DNA of 16,677 nt from Bacteroidales bacterium (GTDB taxonomy: Bacteria > Bacteroidota > Bacteroidia > Bacteroidales > WCHB1-69): NCBI GenBank assembly GCA_012518765.1, contig JAAYRN010000125.1, forward strand, positions 1-16,677, written 5' to 3'. Both the position numbers and the translations under genes were made by a program. Positions 1 to 6,961 of this stretch are shown one piece after another. A model generated the notes under the pieces. That model did not search any database and was not told the DNA's origin. It saw only the letters and a program-made list of their open reading frames with translations. Every line of letters begins with the position of its first letter. Positions within the stretch are counted from its first letter, which is position 1.

Positions 1-210
1 AAAACAGATGTACCGAAAAAAATTGTACTTTTGCTCATTGTAGATTTTATATTATGGGAAATACAAAACTACAAAAAAGAGTAATGGGAGATACTAAAAA
101 ATATCTCCCTTACTTTCTAACTTTTTTATCGGACAATAGTGGATTAAAATATATTTTGTTAGTCGGAGGATTTTTTTAAAAAAAGGGATTAAGTTTTTTG
201 TTGTTTGTAT
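1..210. other. Gene-poor left edge with one hairpin and a very small possible ORF
   Basis: No convincing gene is visible here. The stretch has a Bacteroidota-like -7 element (TACTTTTG, 26-33, without a clear TTG partner upstream), a 41-codon open frame from 54 to 179 starting MGNTKLQKRV and ending LLVGGFF, and a strong hairpin inside that frame (81-113). The small frame matches nothing I recognise. It could be a real small protein, but it could equally be chance, with the hairpin being the terminator of a gene lying to the left of the window. Confidence 0.4.
81..113. terminator. Hairpin, possible terminator of an off-window gene
   Basis: GTAATGGGAGATA (81-93) pairs with TATCTCCCTTAC (102-113), a 12-bp stem with one bulged T and an 8-base A-rich loop. 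Loose T-rich tracts follow on both strands, so it could end transcription in either direction. The T run on the plus side is interrupted (TTTCTAACTTTTTT), which weakens the call. Confidence 0.4.
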
Positions 211-249
211 AAAAATAAAGAAGAGGGCTTTTGAGATCACCCTCTTCTT
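211..249 (-). terminator. Rho-independent terminator of gdhA
   Basis: AAGAAGAGGG (218-227) and CCCTCTTCTT (240-249) form a perfect 10-bp stem with a 12-base loop. Read on the minus strand it is followed by TTTATTTTT (217-211). It lies 27 bases past the gdhA stop codon, where an intrinsic terminator is expected. Confidence 0.8.
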
Positions 250-275
250 CGTAATATGTGTAAAACTAATTTTTT

Positions 276-1616
276 TTAATAGGCAACACCTTGTTCTATC
301 ATAGCATCAGCTAATTTGATAAATCCAGCGATATTAGCTCCTTTTACGTAGTTGATATAACCGTTTTCTTCGGTACCGTATTTTAAGCAGTTTTCGTGGA
401 TGTTATTCATGATAGCTTTTAGTTTTTCATCAACTTCTTCTCTTTCCCATGATAGTTTCATGGAGTTTTGAGTCATTTCTAAGCCTGATGTAGCAACTCC
501 ACCAGCATTGGCAGCTTTACCTGGGGCAAAAGAAATTTTTTGTGATTGAATATAATTGATAGCATCGGCAGTACATCCCATGTTAGATGTTTCTACTACG
601 TATTGACACCCGTTTGCAACCAATGCTTTAGCATCGTCAAGGTTTAGTTCGTTTTGGATAGCACAAGGGATAGCTACATCAACTTTTAATTCCCAAGGTT
701 TTTTCCCTTCAACAAACTTAGCATTAGGATATTTTGTAGCGTATGGGGCTACTACGTTGTTTCTTGTTCCAAGAAGTTCACGCATGTAGTCCACTTTTTC
801 GCCAGTGATGCCGTCTTCGTCTAAGATGTATCCGTCTGGTCCGGAGATAGCAACAACTTTAGCTCCTAATTCTTCAAGTTTTAATGCAGCTCCCCATGCT
901 ACGTTACCAAATCCTGATAAGGCAACTCTTTTGCCCGTAATGGTATCGTTTTTAGCAGCTAACATTCCTTGTAAGAAATAAATAGAACCAAATCCGGTTG
1001 CTTCTGGACGAATTAAAGAGCCACCCCAGTTTAAGCTTTTCCCGGTTAAAACACCTACGTGTTCGTCGCGAATTCTTTTGTATTGTCCGTACATGAAACC
1101 TACTTCACGTGCGCCAACACCTATATCGCCAGCTGGAACGTCAGTTTCAGGTCCGATATATTTTTGCAATTCAGTCATAAACGATTGACAATAACGCATC
1201 ATTTCGCCTTCTGATCTTCCGGTTGGGTCAAAGTCTGAACCACCTTTTCCTCCACCCATAGGTAGGGTTGTTAGTGAGTTTTTAAAAGTTTGTTCGAAAG
1301 CAAGGAACTTCATAGAGTCAACGTTTACACTTTTATGGAAACGGATTCCTCCTTTATAAGGTCCGAGAGCCATGTTATGTTGTACACGATATCCTCTGTT
1401 TACATGAATTTTCCCATTATCATCTACCCATGTAACTTTGAATTGTATAATTCTTTCTGGTTCTAAAATTCTATCTACGATAGCATATTTTTCATATTTT
1501 GGATTTTCCTTAATGAAATCAGCGATTGTTTCAAGAACTTCCTTTGCAGCTTGAATGTACAATGGTTGAGCTGGGTTTTTCTCCTCTAATTCGGTAATTA
1601 TTTTATTTAAATCCAT
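276..1616 (-). CDS. gdhA: Glutamate dehydrogenase (hexameric, NAD(P)-dependent)
   Basis: Cytoplasmic enzyme interconverting glutamate and 2-oxoglutarate plus ammonia, linking nitrogen assimilation or amino-acid catabolism to the TCA cycle. At 446 residues it has the normal length of the small hexameric class. Visible signatures are the glutamate-binding loop PMGGGKGGSDFDP with catalytic Lys124, PAGDIGVGAREVG with catalytic Asp164, and the nucleotide-binding SGFGNVAWGAA (about 234-244). The cofactor pocket has Phe236 and the SGPDG turn (Pro260, Asp261), as in the NAD-specific Clostridium symbiosum enzyme, rather than the Ser-rich turn of E. coli GdhA. NAD use is therefore plausible, although Bacteroidota orthologues are often annotated as NADP-specific. 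It is a single-gene unit with its own promoter (1684-1714) and terminator (211-249). The family call is firm; the cofactor call is inference. Confidence 0.97.
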   Translation of the reverse strand: MDLNKIITELEEKNPAQPLYIQAAKEVLETIADFIKENPKYEKYAIVDRILEPERIIQFKVTWVDDNGKIHVNRGYRVQHNMALGPYKGGIRFHKSVNVDSMKFLAFEQTFKNSLTTLPMGGGKGGSDFDPTGRSEGEMMRYCQSFMTELQKYIGPETDVPAGDIGVGAREVGFMYGQYKRIRDEHVGVLTGKSLNWGGSLIRPEATGFGSIYFLQGMLAAKNDTITGKRVALSGFGNVAWGAALKLEELGAKVVAISGPDGYILDEDGITGEKVDYMRELLGTRNNVVAPYATKYPNAKFVEGKKPWELKVDVAIPCAIQNELNLDDAKALVANGCQYVVETSNMGCTADAINYIQSQKISFAPGKAANAGGVATSGLEMTQNSMKLSWEREEVDEKLKAIMNNIHENCLKYGTEENGYINYVKGANIAGFIKLADAMIEQGVAY

Positions 1617-1656
1617 AGCAGATATTTTTTAATAATTGATTTTATTTGATTTATAA

Positions 1657-1677
1657 ATTTTCTGTCTCTCAGAAAAT
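1657..1677. repeat. Inverted repeat at the predicted 5' end of gdhA mRNA
   Basis: ATTTTCTG (1657-1664) and CAGAAAAT (1670-1677) are perfect 8-bp inverted arms around TCTCT. On the minus strand the repeat begins about 7 bases past the -7 element, where transcription should start. It may be an operator overlapping the start site or a 5' stem in the leader. No T run follows, so it is not a terminator. Confidence 0.5.
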
Positions 1678-1683
1678 GTTATG

Positions 1684-1714
1684 CAAAGGTAACACTATTT
1701 TTGCAGATAAACAA
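1684..1714 (-). promoter_or_regulatory. Bacteroidota-type promoter of gdhA
   Basis: On the minus strand TTG (1714-1712) is separated by 20 bases from TACCTTTG (1691-1684), which matches the TAnnTTTG -7 consensus of the Bacteroidota housekeeping sigma factor. The predicted start is near 1678, giving a leader of about 60 bases before the gdhA ATG. Confidence 0.7.
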
Positions 1715-1764
1715 GAAGTTTTCTATAATTATTTTATGCTAAAAATGGCTATCAAATCACGTTA

Positions 1765-3201
1765 TTATTTGGGTGATATTTGTTGTTTATTTATTCTAAA
1801 CATGGAGTTGAAAAAATACCCGATTTCGGTAGTAGGAGGGGTGGGATAAGCTACTATATATCCCTCTGGGTCAATAATCATTCCTAATGGTAAGGAAAAT
1901 AATTTATAGGTTTCTATAAAAGAAAAATCGCTATTGAAATGTAAAAATTTCCATTTAAATTCGGGATGTGCATTTACAAAATGATACAGCCGCGTAGTTT
2001 CAAAATCAAGCATAATGCTTATGATTTCGATGTCTTGTTTATAGTTATCATATAAATCTTTGATAATCAGCATTTCTCTTACGCATTCATGGCAGTCGGT
2101 AGAAAAGAAGTGTAAAAAGACATATTTCCCTTTGTAATCATTCAGGGTAACGATGGAGTTGTGTATATCTTTTAGGGTGCAATTTGGTGCTAATGTATTT
2201 TTTCTAAGCGATTTAAGCTCTTCTAATGTATTTTCTGCCATTTTCTTATGTTCTGAAAACTTGGTGTTTTCTGCCGATTTTTTCAGTAAGGTCAAAATAT
2301 TTACCAAATTAAATTCGTCAGGATAAGAGAACATGTCTTTTAGGTTTTCTATCAACACCATTTCGCGTATGATTTCATTGGCTAAGAGCGGATCTTTTCC
2401 TAAATTGTCAAGTAATTCGTAGTAGTTTGCTGTGTTGTTGATGTTTTGATGTAAAATGTTTTTTGTTATTTGTTTAGAGCCACTGTGAATATAGTTTTGA
2501 AAAAAAGCAATAAAAAAATCCATATAGGCAGGATTGTAATAGTATACGTATTTGCTATTTAAGTATTTAGTATATATTTTTTCGGGATATTTTCTATAGT
2601 ACATTCGTTCGATTTCGGCTATACGAAATTTAACGTATGTGGAATAAAAGTCGTTTGGGTTGTTATTGATTGGAAATTTATCGCTTAGGATATGTATGAG
2701 GCTGTCGTAAACCGACTGTTTTACCATATTCAGAATGGGGAGCGAATGCTTGTATAAAAAATAGTTATAATAGGTATTAAAGTAATATATCCTGTAATTC
2801 AGCTCGTTGCTATCGCTGTTTTGGATGCTAATTTGTAAAGTGTTTCCTAAGTTTGTAGCATTTACTCTGTGAATGAGTTCTTCGTTGGTTGAAATATGGA
2901 TTTGATATTTTTTTTCAGGTTCGACAAATATACTTCCTTCGGTTGTGTTTATACTTAGTATTAATTCGCGAGTTTCTAAGATGGGGATTTTAAGGCTAAA
3001 AAAACCAGAATCATCGGTAGTGGTTTTAGCTATTAGTGTTTTTCGTTTACTCATAAGATCATCGTGTAGAAAAAAACGTATTTCTTTCCTTTTTGCAAAT
3101 GAGGCGTAACCTTCAATTTCTACAGGTTTTAGGGCAAATAATAACGAGTTTCCACAGTAAAAAACAATCAGGTATATTATATGTAGTAAGCGTAATTTCA
3201 T
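1765..3201 (-). CDS. Secreted thioredoxin-fold protein (TlpA-like)
   Basis: Protein of 478 residues with a hydrophobic signal sequence (about 4-23, IIYLIVFYC...LLFA), so probably periplasmic or envelope-exposed. Residues about 26-110 look like a beta-sandwich accessory domain of the kind found in Bacteroidota TlpA proteins. A long helical and tyrosine-rich middle (about 115-340) matches nothing I recognise. The C-terminal 140 residues are a thioredoxin-like domain: APNCTLKDI, then FFSTDCHEC with a CxxC pair at Cys370 and Cys373, and a probable cis-proline at Pro438 in SLPLGMIIDPEG. This suggests thiol-disulfide exchange, substrate unknown. It is the last gene of the prfA-coaD unit, 13 bases after coaD; no clear terminator is visible before gdhA. 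The fold is confident; the role is unknown. Confidence 0.85.
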   Translation of the reverse strand: MKLRLLHIIYLIVFYCGNSLLFALKPVEIEGYASFAKRKEIRFFLHDDLMSKRKTLIAKTTTDDSGFFSLKIPILETRELILSINTTEGSIFVEPEKKYQIHISTNEELIHRVNATNLGNTLQISIQNSDSNELNYRIYYFNTYYNYFLYKHSLPILNMVKQSVYDSLIHILSDKFPINNNPNDFYSTYVKFRIAEIERMYYRKYPEKIYTKYLNSKYVYYYNPAYMDFFIAFFQNYIHSGSKQITKNILHQNINNTANYYELLDNLGKDPLLANEIIREMVLIENLKDMFSYPDEFNLVNILTLLKKSAENTKFSEHKKMAENTLEELKSLRKNTLAPNCTLKDIHNSIVTLNDYKGKYVFLHFFSTDCHECVREMLIIKDLYDNYKQDIEIISIMLDFETTRLYHFVNAHPEFKWKFLHFNSDFSFIETYKLFSLPLGMIIDPEGYIVAYPTPPTTEIGYFFNSMFRINKQQISPK

Positions 3202-3214
3202 GCGTAGTATAAAA

Positions 3215-3670
3215 TTAAATTTCTATTCTTTTGGGAATAAAATTTCTCACATTGCCTTTGTTTTTGATTATTTCTCTTACTATGGATGAAGATATGTGTA
3301 GGTAAGGGATGTCGCAGATTAAAAAAACTGTTTCGATGGTGGGGTAGAGCTGTTTGTTGGCATGGGCAATTGCTAGCTCATTTTCAAAATCGTTTGTAGT
3401 ACGTAGTCCTCTGATAATAAAGTTGATGTTGTTTTTTTTGCAAAAATCGATTGTCAATCCAGTGTAAGTAATACATTGTATGTTTGGATAGTTAACAAAA
3501 GTTTTTTGCAGCCAAGTCAGGCGTTGATTGCTTGAAAACATAGATTTTTTTTCTAAATTCTCACCAATAGCCACATAAAGGGTATCGAACATAGTAGCTG
3601 CTTTTAGGGCAATATTTTCATGCCCTCGGGTTATTGGGTCAAATGAGCCTGGAAAAATAGCTATTTTCAT
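3215..3670 (-). CDS. coaD: Phosphopantetheine adenylyltransferase
   Basis: Transfers AMP from ATP to 4'-phosphopantetheine, the penultimate step of coenzyme A synthesis, in the cytoplasm. At 151 residues it is slightly shorter than the E. coli enzyme, as is common in this phylum. Nucleotidyltransferase signatures are complete: PGSFDPITRGH (7-17) with the TxGH ATP site (Thr14, His17), IIRGLRTTNDFENELA (85-100), and the late ISSSIVRE motif (126-133). The start is clear because the MKIAIFPGSFDP N-terminus is canonical. It lies 16 bases after prfA and 13 bases before the thioredoxin-fold gene, so the three are probably co-transcribed. Confidence 0.97.
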   Translation of the reverse strand: MKIAIFPGSFDPITRGHENIALKAATMFDTLYVAIGENLEKKSMFSSNQRLTWLQKTFVNYPNIQCITYTGLTIDFCKKNNINFIIRGLRTTNDFENELAIAHANKQLYPTIETVFLICDIPYLHISSSIVREIIKNKGNVRNFIPKRIEI

Positions 3671-3686
3671 ATTTTATATTGTGTAA

Positions 3687-4769
3687 TTATGCTTCTACTG
3701 TTTCTTTAAGTCTTTCGGCATTTTCGGCTACTTGTAGGGCTTCTATCGTTTCTTGTATATCTCCATTGACAAAAGCTGTTAAATTGTGTGTAGTCAACCC
3801 TATACGATGGTCTGTAACTCGGTTTTGAGGATAGTTATAGGTGCGTATTTTAGCCGAGCGGTCGCCTGTAGAGACCATGGTTTTACGTTTACTCGAAATC
3901 TCGTTTAAGTATTTTTGATACTCCATTTCGTAAATTCTTGTTCTCAATACTTTCAAGGCTTTTTCGTAATTTTTAATTTGAGATTTTTCGTCTTGAATTG
4001 CTACAACAATACCTGTAGGTATGTGTGTTAAACGAACGGCTGAATAGGTGGTATTTACCGATTGTCCGCCAGGTCCTGACGAGCAGTATGTATCTTTTCG
4101 AATATCTTTTTCTTTTAGTTCTACATCAAATTCATCGGCTTCGGGTAATACAACTACCGATGCGGCGGAGGTGTGTACCCTTCCTTGTGCTTCTGTTTGT
4201 GGTACGCGCTGTACGCGATGTACTCCCGATTCGTATTTCAATAATCCGTAAACTCCTTCACCAATCACATTGAATACAATCTCTTTGAATCCGCCCATGG
4301 TTCCTTCGGTAACGGATACTACGTCTGTTTTCCATTTTTTACTTTCACAATAATGGGTGTACATTCTAAATAAATCTCCGGTAAAAATACTGGCTTCGTC
4401 TCCTCCTGTTCCGGCTCTGATTTCAACAATGGCATTTTTACTGTCTTGGGGATCGGTTGGAATAAGTAGAATCCGAATTGTGCTTTCAAGTTGTTCGCAT
4501 CTCTCATTCAAATGGTTCATTTCTTCCCTTGCCATAGCCCGAAAGTCATCATCTTTTTCATTAATAAGAATGTCTTTGGTGTTTTTTATGTCGTTCAATA
4601 CTTTTTCATACTCTTTGTATACTTCTACTATTTCTTGTAAATCCTTGTAATCTTTGTTTAGTTTTACAAAGCGTTTCATGTCGGCAATGATTTCAGGTTG
4701 CGTGATTTGCTCCCCGATTTCTAACCAACGAGTATGTAGTACTTTTAATTTATCCAATAATGAGTTCAT
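3687..4769 (-). CDS. prfA: Peptide chain release factor 1
   Basis: Class I release factor that reads UAA and UAG on the ribosome and triggers peptidyl-tRNA hydrolysis. With the start at 4769 (MNSLLDKL) it is 360 residues, the usual length; an in-frame ATG at 4784 would add MIFTI, which is not typical. The catalytic GGQ is at 234-236 inside SSGPGGQSVNT. The codon-recognition tripeptide reads PQT (190-192) in HRVQRVPQTEAQGR, where E. coli RF1 has PAT; the outer Pro and Thr, which define the RF1 class, are kept. First gene of a probable prfA-coaD-thioredoxin unit, with a well-formed promoter 33 bases upstream. Confidence 0.97.
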   Translation of the reverse strand: MNSLLDKLKVLHTRWLEIGEQITQPEIIADMKRFVKLNKDYKDLQEIVEVYKEYEKVLNDIKNTKDILINEKDDDFRAMAREEMNHLNERCEQLESTIRILLIPTDPQDSKNAIVEIRAGTGGDEASIFTGDLFRMYTHYCESKKWKTDVVSVTEGTMGGFKEIVFNVIGEGVYGLLKYESGVHRVQRVPQTEAQGRVHTSAASVVVLPEADEFDVELKEKDIRKDTYCSSGPGGQSVNTTYSAVRLTHIPTGIVVAIQDEKSQIKNYEKALKVLRTRIYEMEYQKYLNEISSKRKTMVSTGDRSAKIRTYNYPQNRVTDHRIGLTTHNLTAFVNGDIQETIEALQVAENAERLKETVEA

Positions 4770-4801
4770 AATAGTAAATATCAATTAAGTCTTAGAGACT
4801 G

Positions 4802-4833
4802 CAAAAGTACATAAAAAAAAGAAAAAACACCAA
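4802..4833 (-). promoter_or_regulatory. Bacteroidota-type promoter of the prfA unit
   Basis: On the minus strand TTG (4833-4831), a 21-base spacer and TACTTTTG (4809-4802) match the TTG/TAnnTTTG consensus. The predicted start near 4795 gives a leader of about 26 bases. Its presence indicates that prfA can be transcribed independently of the LytTR gene upstream. Confidence 0.75.
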
Positions 4834-4868
4834 GCAGTGTTTCATTATTAACCATATATTAGAAAAAA

Positions 4869-5735
4869 TCAATTAGAAGCTGAGTGTTTTGAAAATATAC
4901 TAACAATCTCATCTACATAAGTTTTTGATACAGGAATGTTTGGAAGTCCCTCGTAGTCTAATTCAATTATTAATCCATCTTTTTCTTTTCTAAGTACTTT
5001 TACTTTTTTGAAATTAATCATATACGACCGATGACAGCGTATTAATCCTACTCCAAGAAATGACTCTTCTATGATTTTTAGCGAACTTCTTATGGTACAT
5101 TTGGTGAGATTTTTTTTGCTATCCTCGTAGTAAACGTATATATAATTGTTAGCAGATTCCATATAATATAGATGGTCTAATTTGACCGATAGGCGAAGAT
5201 TTCCTTTTTCGTCTTTTAGGTTTATAATGTCTTTTGGAGTAACAATATCTTCGTTGTCGCTTGTGATTTCTGTGATTTTTTCCATTAATTTTTCATTTTC
5301 TTTTAGGGAAAAATAAAGCCAATGAATAACGTAAGGAATGAGTAATATAGAAATGGTATAATAAAAGGTGCGTGGCAGTATTTTATAAAAGTAGGTATGT
5401 TGTTCGTTAATTAGCCAAGCAACAAGTGTACACACACATGTAATTATGCCAATTTCGAAAATCATCCAAAAAACATAAAATAAATAGCTGATAGTTGTCT
5501 TTTTTTGTATGTAATAAAGTGTTATTCTACTTATTACCAGCATTGAAAATCCGATAGCAATAATAACTCTCATGTAAAGTAAAGGAGATTCTTTTCCGAT
5601 GAGTTCTTGCCAAATTCTTGTTCCACCCAAAGGGTTGTAAACAAAAACAAATATAATGGCAAACACAAAAACAAACAGTAAAAACTTGATTATGTTTTTC
5701 TTCTCTAATAAAAACGTTGGCGTTTTTTTTGTCAT
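4869..5735 (-). CDS. Membrane-anchored LytTR-family transcriptional regulator
   Basis: Protein of 288 residues with four predicted membrane helices (about 14-33, 53-71, 83-108, 123-142), a short charged linker, and a C-terminal LytTR DNA-binding domain (about 178-284). The domain is recognisable from YMESANNYIYVYY (191-203), LGVGLIRCHRSYMINFKKV (227-245) and IPVSKTY (267-273). There is no receiver or kinase domain, so any signal is probably sensed through the membrane part directly or by a partner. LytTR domains bind direct repeats about two helical turns apart; exactly such repeats lie in the gap to the divergent fabH gene (5801-5870). Regulation of itself and of the fabH-fabF pair is therefore a reasonable inference, but the targets are not proven. 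The start is supported by the charged MTKKTPTF end before the first helix. Confidence 0.9.
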   Translation of the reverse strand: MTKKTPTFLLEKKNIIKFLLFVFVFAIIFVFVYNPLGGTRIWQELIGKESPLLYMRVIIAIGFSMLVISRITLYYIQKKTTISYLFYVFWMIFEIGIITCVCTLVAWLINEQHTYFYKILPRTFYYTISILLIPYVIHWLYFSLKENEKLMEKITEITSDNEDIVTPKDIINLKDEKGNLRLSVKLDHLYYMESANNYIYVYYEDSKKNLTKCTIRSSLKIIEESFLGVGLIRCHRSYMINFKKVKVLRKEKDGLIIELDYEGLPNIPVSKTYVDEIVSIFSKHSASN

Positions 5736-5757
5736 AAGGTTATTAGTAAAAACATAG

Positions 5758-5790
5758 CAAAGGTATAAAAAATAATCATAGCGAAGCTAA
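5758..5790 (-). promoter_or_regulatory. Predicted promoter of the LytTR gene
   Basis: On the minus strand TACCTTTG (5765-5758) is a full match to TAnnTTTG. A TTAG at 5790-5787, 21 bases upstream, is a one-mismatch version of the -33 TTTG. The leader would be about 15 bases. A weak -33 would fit a promoter that needs an activator. Confidence 0.5.
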
Positions 5791-5800
5791 ATATCCGTAA

Positions 5801-5870
5801 ATTATCCCATCTTTTTGAATTTCGTCCCTCATTTACCGATTATGTCCCATTCGGTGTAGGGTTATCACAT
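5801..5870. repeat. Four 20-base-phased TCCCAT direct repeats, candidate operator
   Basis: TCCCAT (5805-5810), TCCCTC (5825-5830), TCCCAT (5845-5850) and TCACAT (5865-5870) start exactly 20 bases apart. The first and last copies extend to TTATCCCAT (5802) and TTATCACAT (5862). The array fills the space between the predicted -33 elements of the LytTR gene (5790) and of fabH (5876). Equal spacing near two helical turns places every copy on the same DNA face, as for a dimeric or LytTR-type regulator. The repeats are seen directly; the binding protein is inferred from gene context. Confidence 0.6.
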
Positions 5871-5873
5871 TTG

Positions 5874-5906
5874 TTTTGCTATGAACGAAAAAAACTTTTT
5901 CCTTTG
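5874..5906 (+). promoter_or_regulatory. Predicted promoter of the fabH-fabF pair
   Basis: TTTTG (5874-5878), a 20-base spacer and TTCCTTTG (5899-5906) fit the Bacteroidota consensus with one mismatch (T for A at the second -7 position). The phased repeats end 3 bases before this -33 region, the usual place for an activator site. Predicted start is near 5913, about 50 bases before the fabH ATG. Confidence 0.45.
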
Positions 5907-5963
5907 CATTGTTTTGAAAAGCATTTTCAGAATGTAAAAAGTATAAACTTTAAGATTTGTTTT

Positions 5964-6935
5964 ATGAAAATAATAGGAACAGGAAGTGCACTACCCTCTT
6001 TATCGGTAAGTAACGATATGTTGTCTGCATTTTTGGATACAAATGACGAATGGATATCTACACGTACGGGCGTAAAAAGAAGAAGAATTTTATCGACAGA
6101 AACCCTCTTGGATTTAGCCGTTATTGCTGTAGAGGAAGCCATCAAAGAATCAAAAATTGATGTTACTGACATTGATTATATTATATGTTCTAATTTAGTA
6201 AATATATACGCCACACCTACTTTCAGTAGCATTATTCAAGGAAAAATAGGAGCAAACTGCCCTTGTTTGGATATAAATGTTGCTTGTTCTGGTTTTATTT
6301 ATGCCTTAGATATGGCAGATGCATTTTTAAGAACGGATAAAACAAAAAATGTATTGATTGTATGTGCAGAAGAGCCTTCACGTATCGTAGATTGGACGGA
6401 GAGGGATGCCAGTATTTTATTTGGAGACGGAGCAGCAGCAGCTATTGTTACCAAAGGAAAAGACCTAAAAGCGACTCATTTAACAACAACTTCTAATATA
6501 GATGCATTGTTTTATCAAAGGAAATTGGAGTTCAATCCTTTTGTGAAAAGAAAAGAATATGGACGCCCTTTGGTAATGAATGGTAAAGAAATTTACCGTT
6601 TAGCGGTATCGAATTCGGTATCAGATATTAACAAAGTATTGGAGAAAAGTGGAATAAAAAAAGATGAGGTTAAATTTTTCGTCCTACATCAGGCTAATAT
6701 GCGTATCATTGTAGCAATCAGACAAAACTTGGGACAACCCGAAGAAAAATTCCCCCATAATCTTGAGTATTATGGAAATACAGCATCGGCTACCATACCT
6801 ATTCTTTTAGATGAACTGAATAAAACAAATCAGCTTGTAAAAGGTGATATATTGGTACTTAGTGCTTTTGGAGCTGGATTTACAACAGGTGCTTGTGTGA
6901 TACATTGGTCGGGAACGAATAAAATAATAAAATAA
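5964..6935 (+). CDS. fabH: Beta-ketoacyl-ACP synthase III (KAS III)
   Basis: Condenses an acyl-CoA primer with malonyl-ACP to begin a fatty-acid or related chain. The 323-residue protein has the whole Cys-His-Asn triad: Cys108 in NVACSGF, His242 in VLHQANMRI and Asn272 in YGNTASATIP. Trp30 and Arg34 in DTNDEWISTRTG fit the family's cofactor-binding face. I place the start at 5964 (MKIIGTGSALP) because KAS III proteins begin there; an upstream in-frame ATG at 5871 would add 31 residues unlike the family and overlap the predicted promoter. fabF follows after 26 bases. The gene is divergent from a LytTR regulator, and there is no acyl-carrier gene, fabD or fabG beside it. It may therefore be either the housekeeping FabH or a paralogue serving a special lipid; the sequence alone does not decide. 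Confidence 0.92.
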   Translation: MKIIGTGSALPSLSVSNDMLSAFLDTNDEWISTRTGVKRRRILSTETLLDLAVIAVEEAIKESKIDVTDIDYIICSNLVNIYATPTFSSIIQGKIGANCPCLDINVACSGFIYALDMADAFLRTDKTKNVLIVCAEEPSRIVDWTERDASILFGDGAAAAIVTKGKDLKATHLTTTSNIDALFYQRKLEFNPFVKRKEYGRPLVMNGKEIYRLAVSNSVSDINKVLEKSGIKKDEVKFFVLHQANMRIIVAIRQNLGQPEEKFPHNLEYYGNTASATIPILLDELNKTNQLVKGDILVLSAFGAGFTTGACVIHWSGTNKIIK

Positions 6936-6952
6936 TTTTATAAAAGCATAAA

Positions 6953-6957
6953 AGGAG
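6953..6957 (+). promoter_or_regulatory. Shine-Dalgarno-like site before fabF
   Basis: AGGAG stands 4 bases before the fabF ATG at 6962. Bacteroidota genes usually lack such sites, and most starts in this window have only A-rich leaders, so this one is notable and supports the chosen start. Confidence 0.5.
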
Positions 6958-6961
6958 AATA

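Noticed and set aside
171..184. T7A7 palindrome
   Set aside because: It is a low-complexity stretch in AT-rich DNA, and a pure A/T stem would be a poor hairpin.
1756..1777. ATCAC/GTGAT hairpin as terminator of the prfA unit
   Set aside because: The stem is only 5 bp, overlaps the stop codon region, and has no convincing T run on the minus strand.
1646..1849. Plus-strand open frame of 67 codons
   Set aside because: It overlaps the end of the thioredoxin-fold gene and the gdhA promoter, has no family resemblance, and part of it is simply the reverse of a coding strand.
4025..4650. Several open frames on the plus strand within prfA
   Set aside because: They are antisense shadows of a clearly functional release factor gene.
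5801..5870. CRISPR-like array
   Set aside because: The repeat unit is only about 6-9 bases, the period is 20, and there is no leader or cas gene; a protein-binding array fits better.
5871..5963. N-terminal extension of fabH by 31 codons
   Set aside because: The added residues are unlike KAS III proteins and overlap the predicted promoter; the canonical start is MKIIGTG at 5964.
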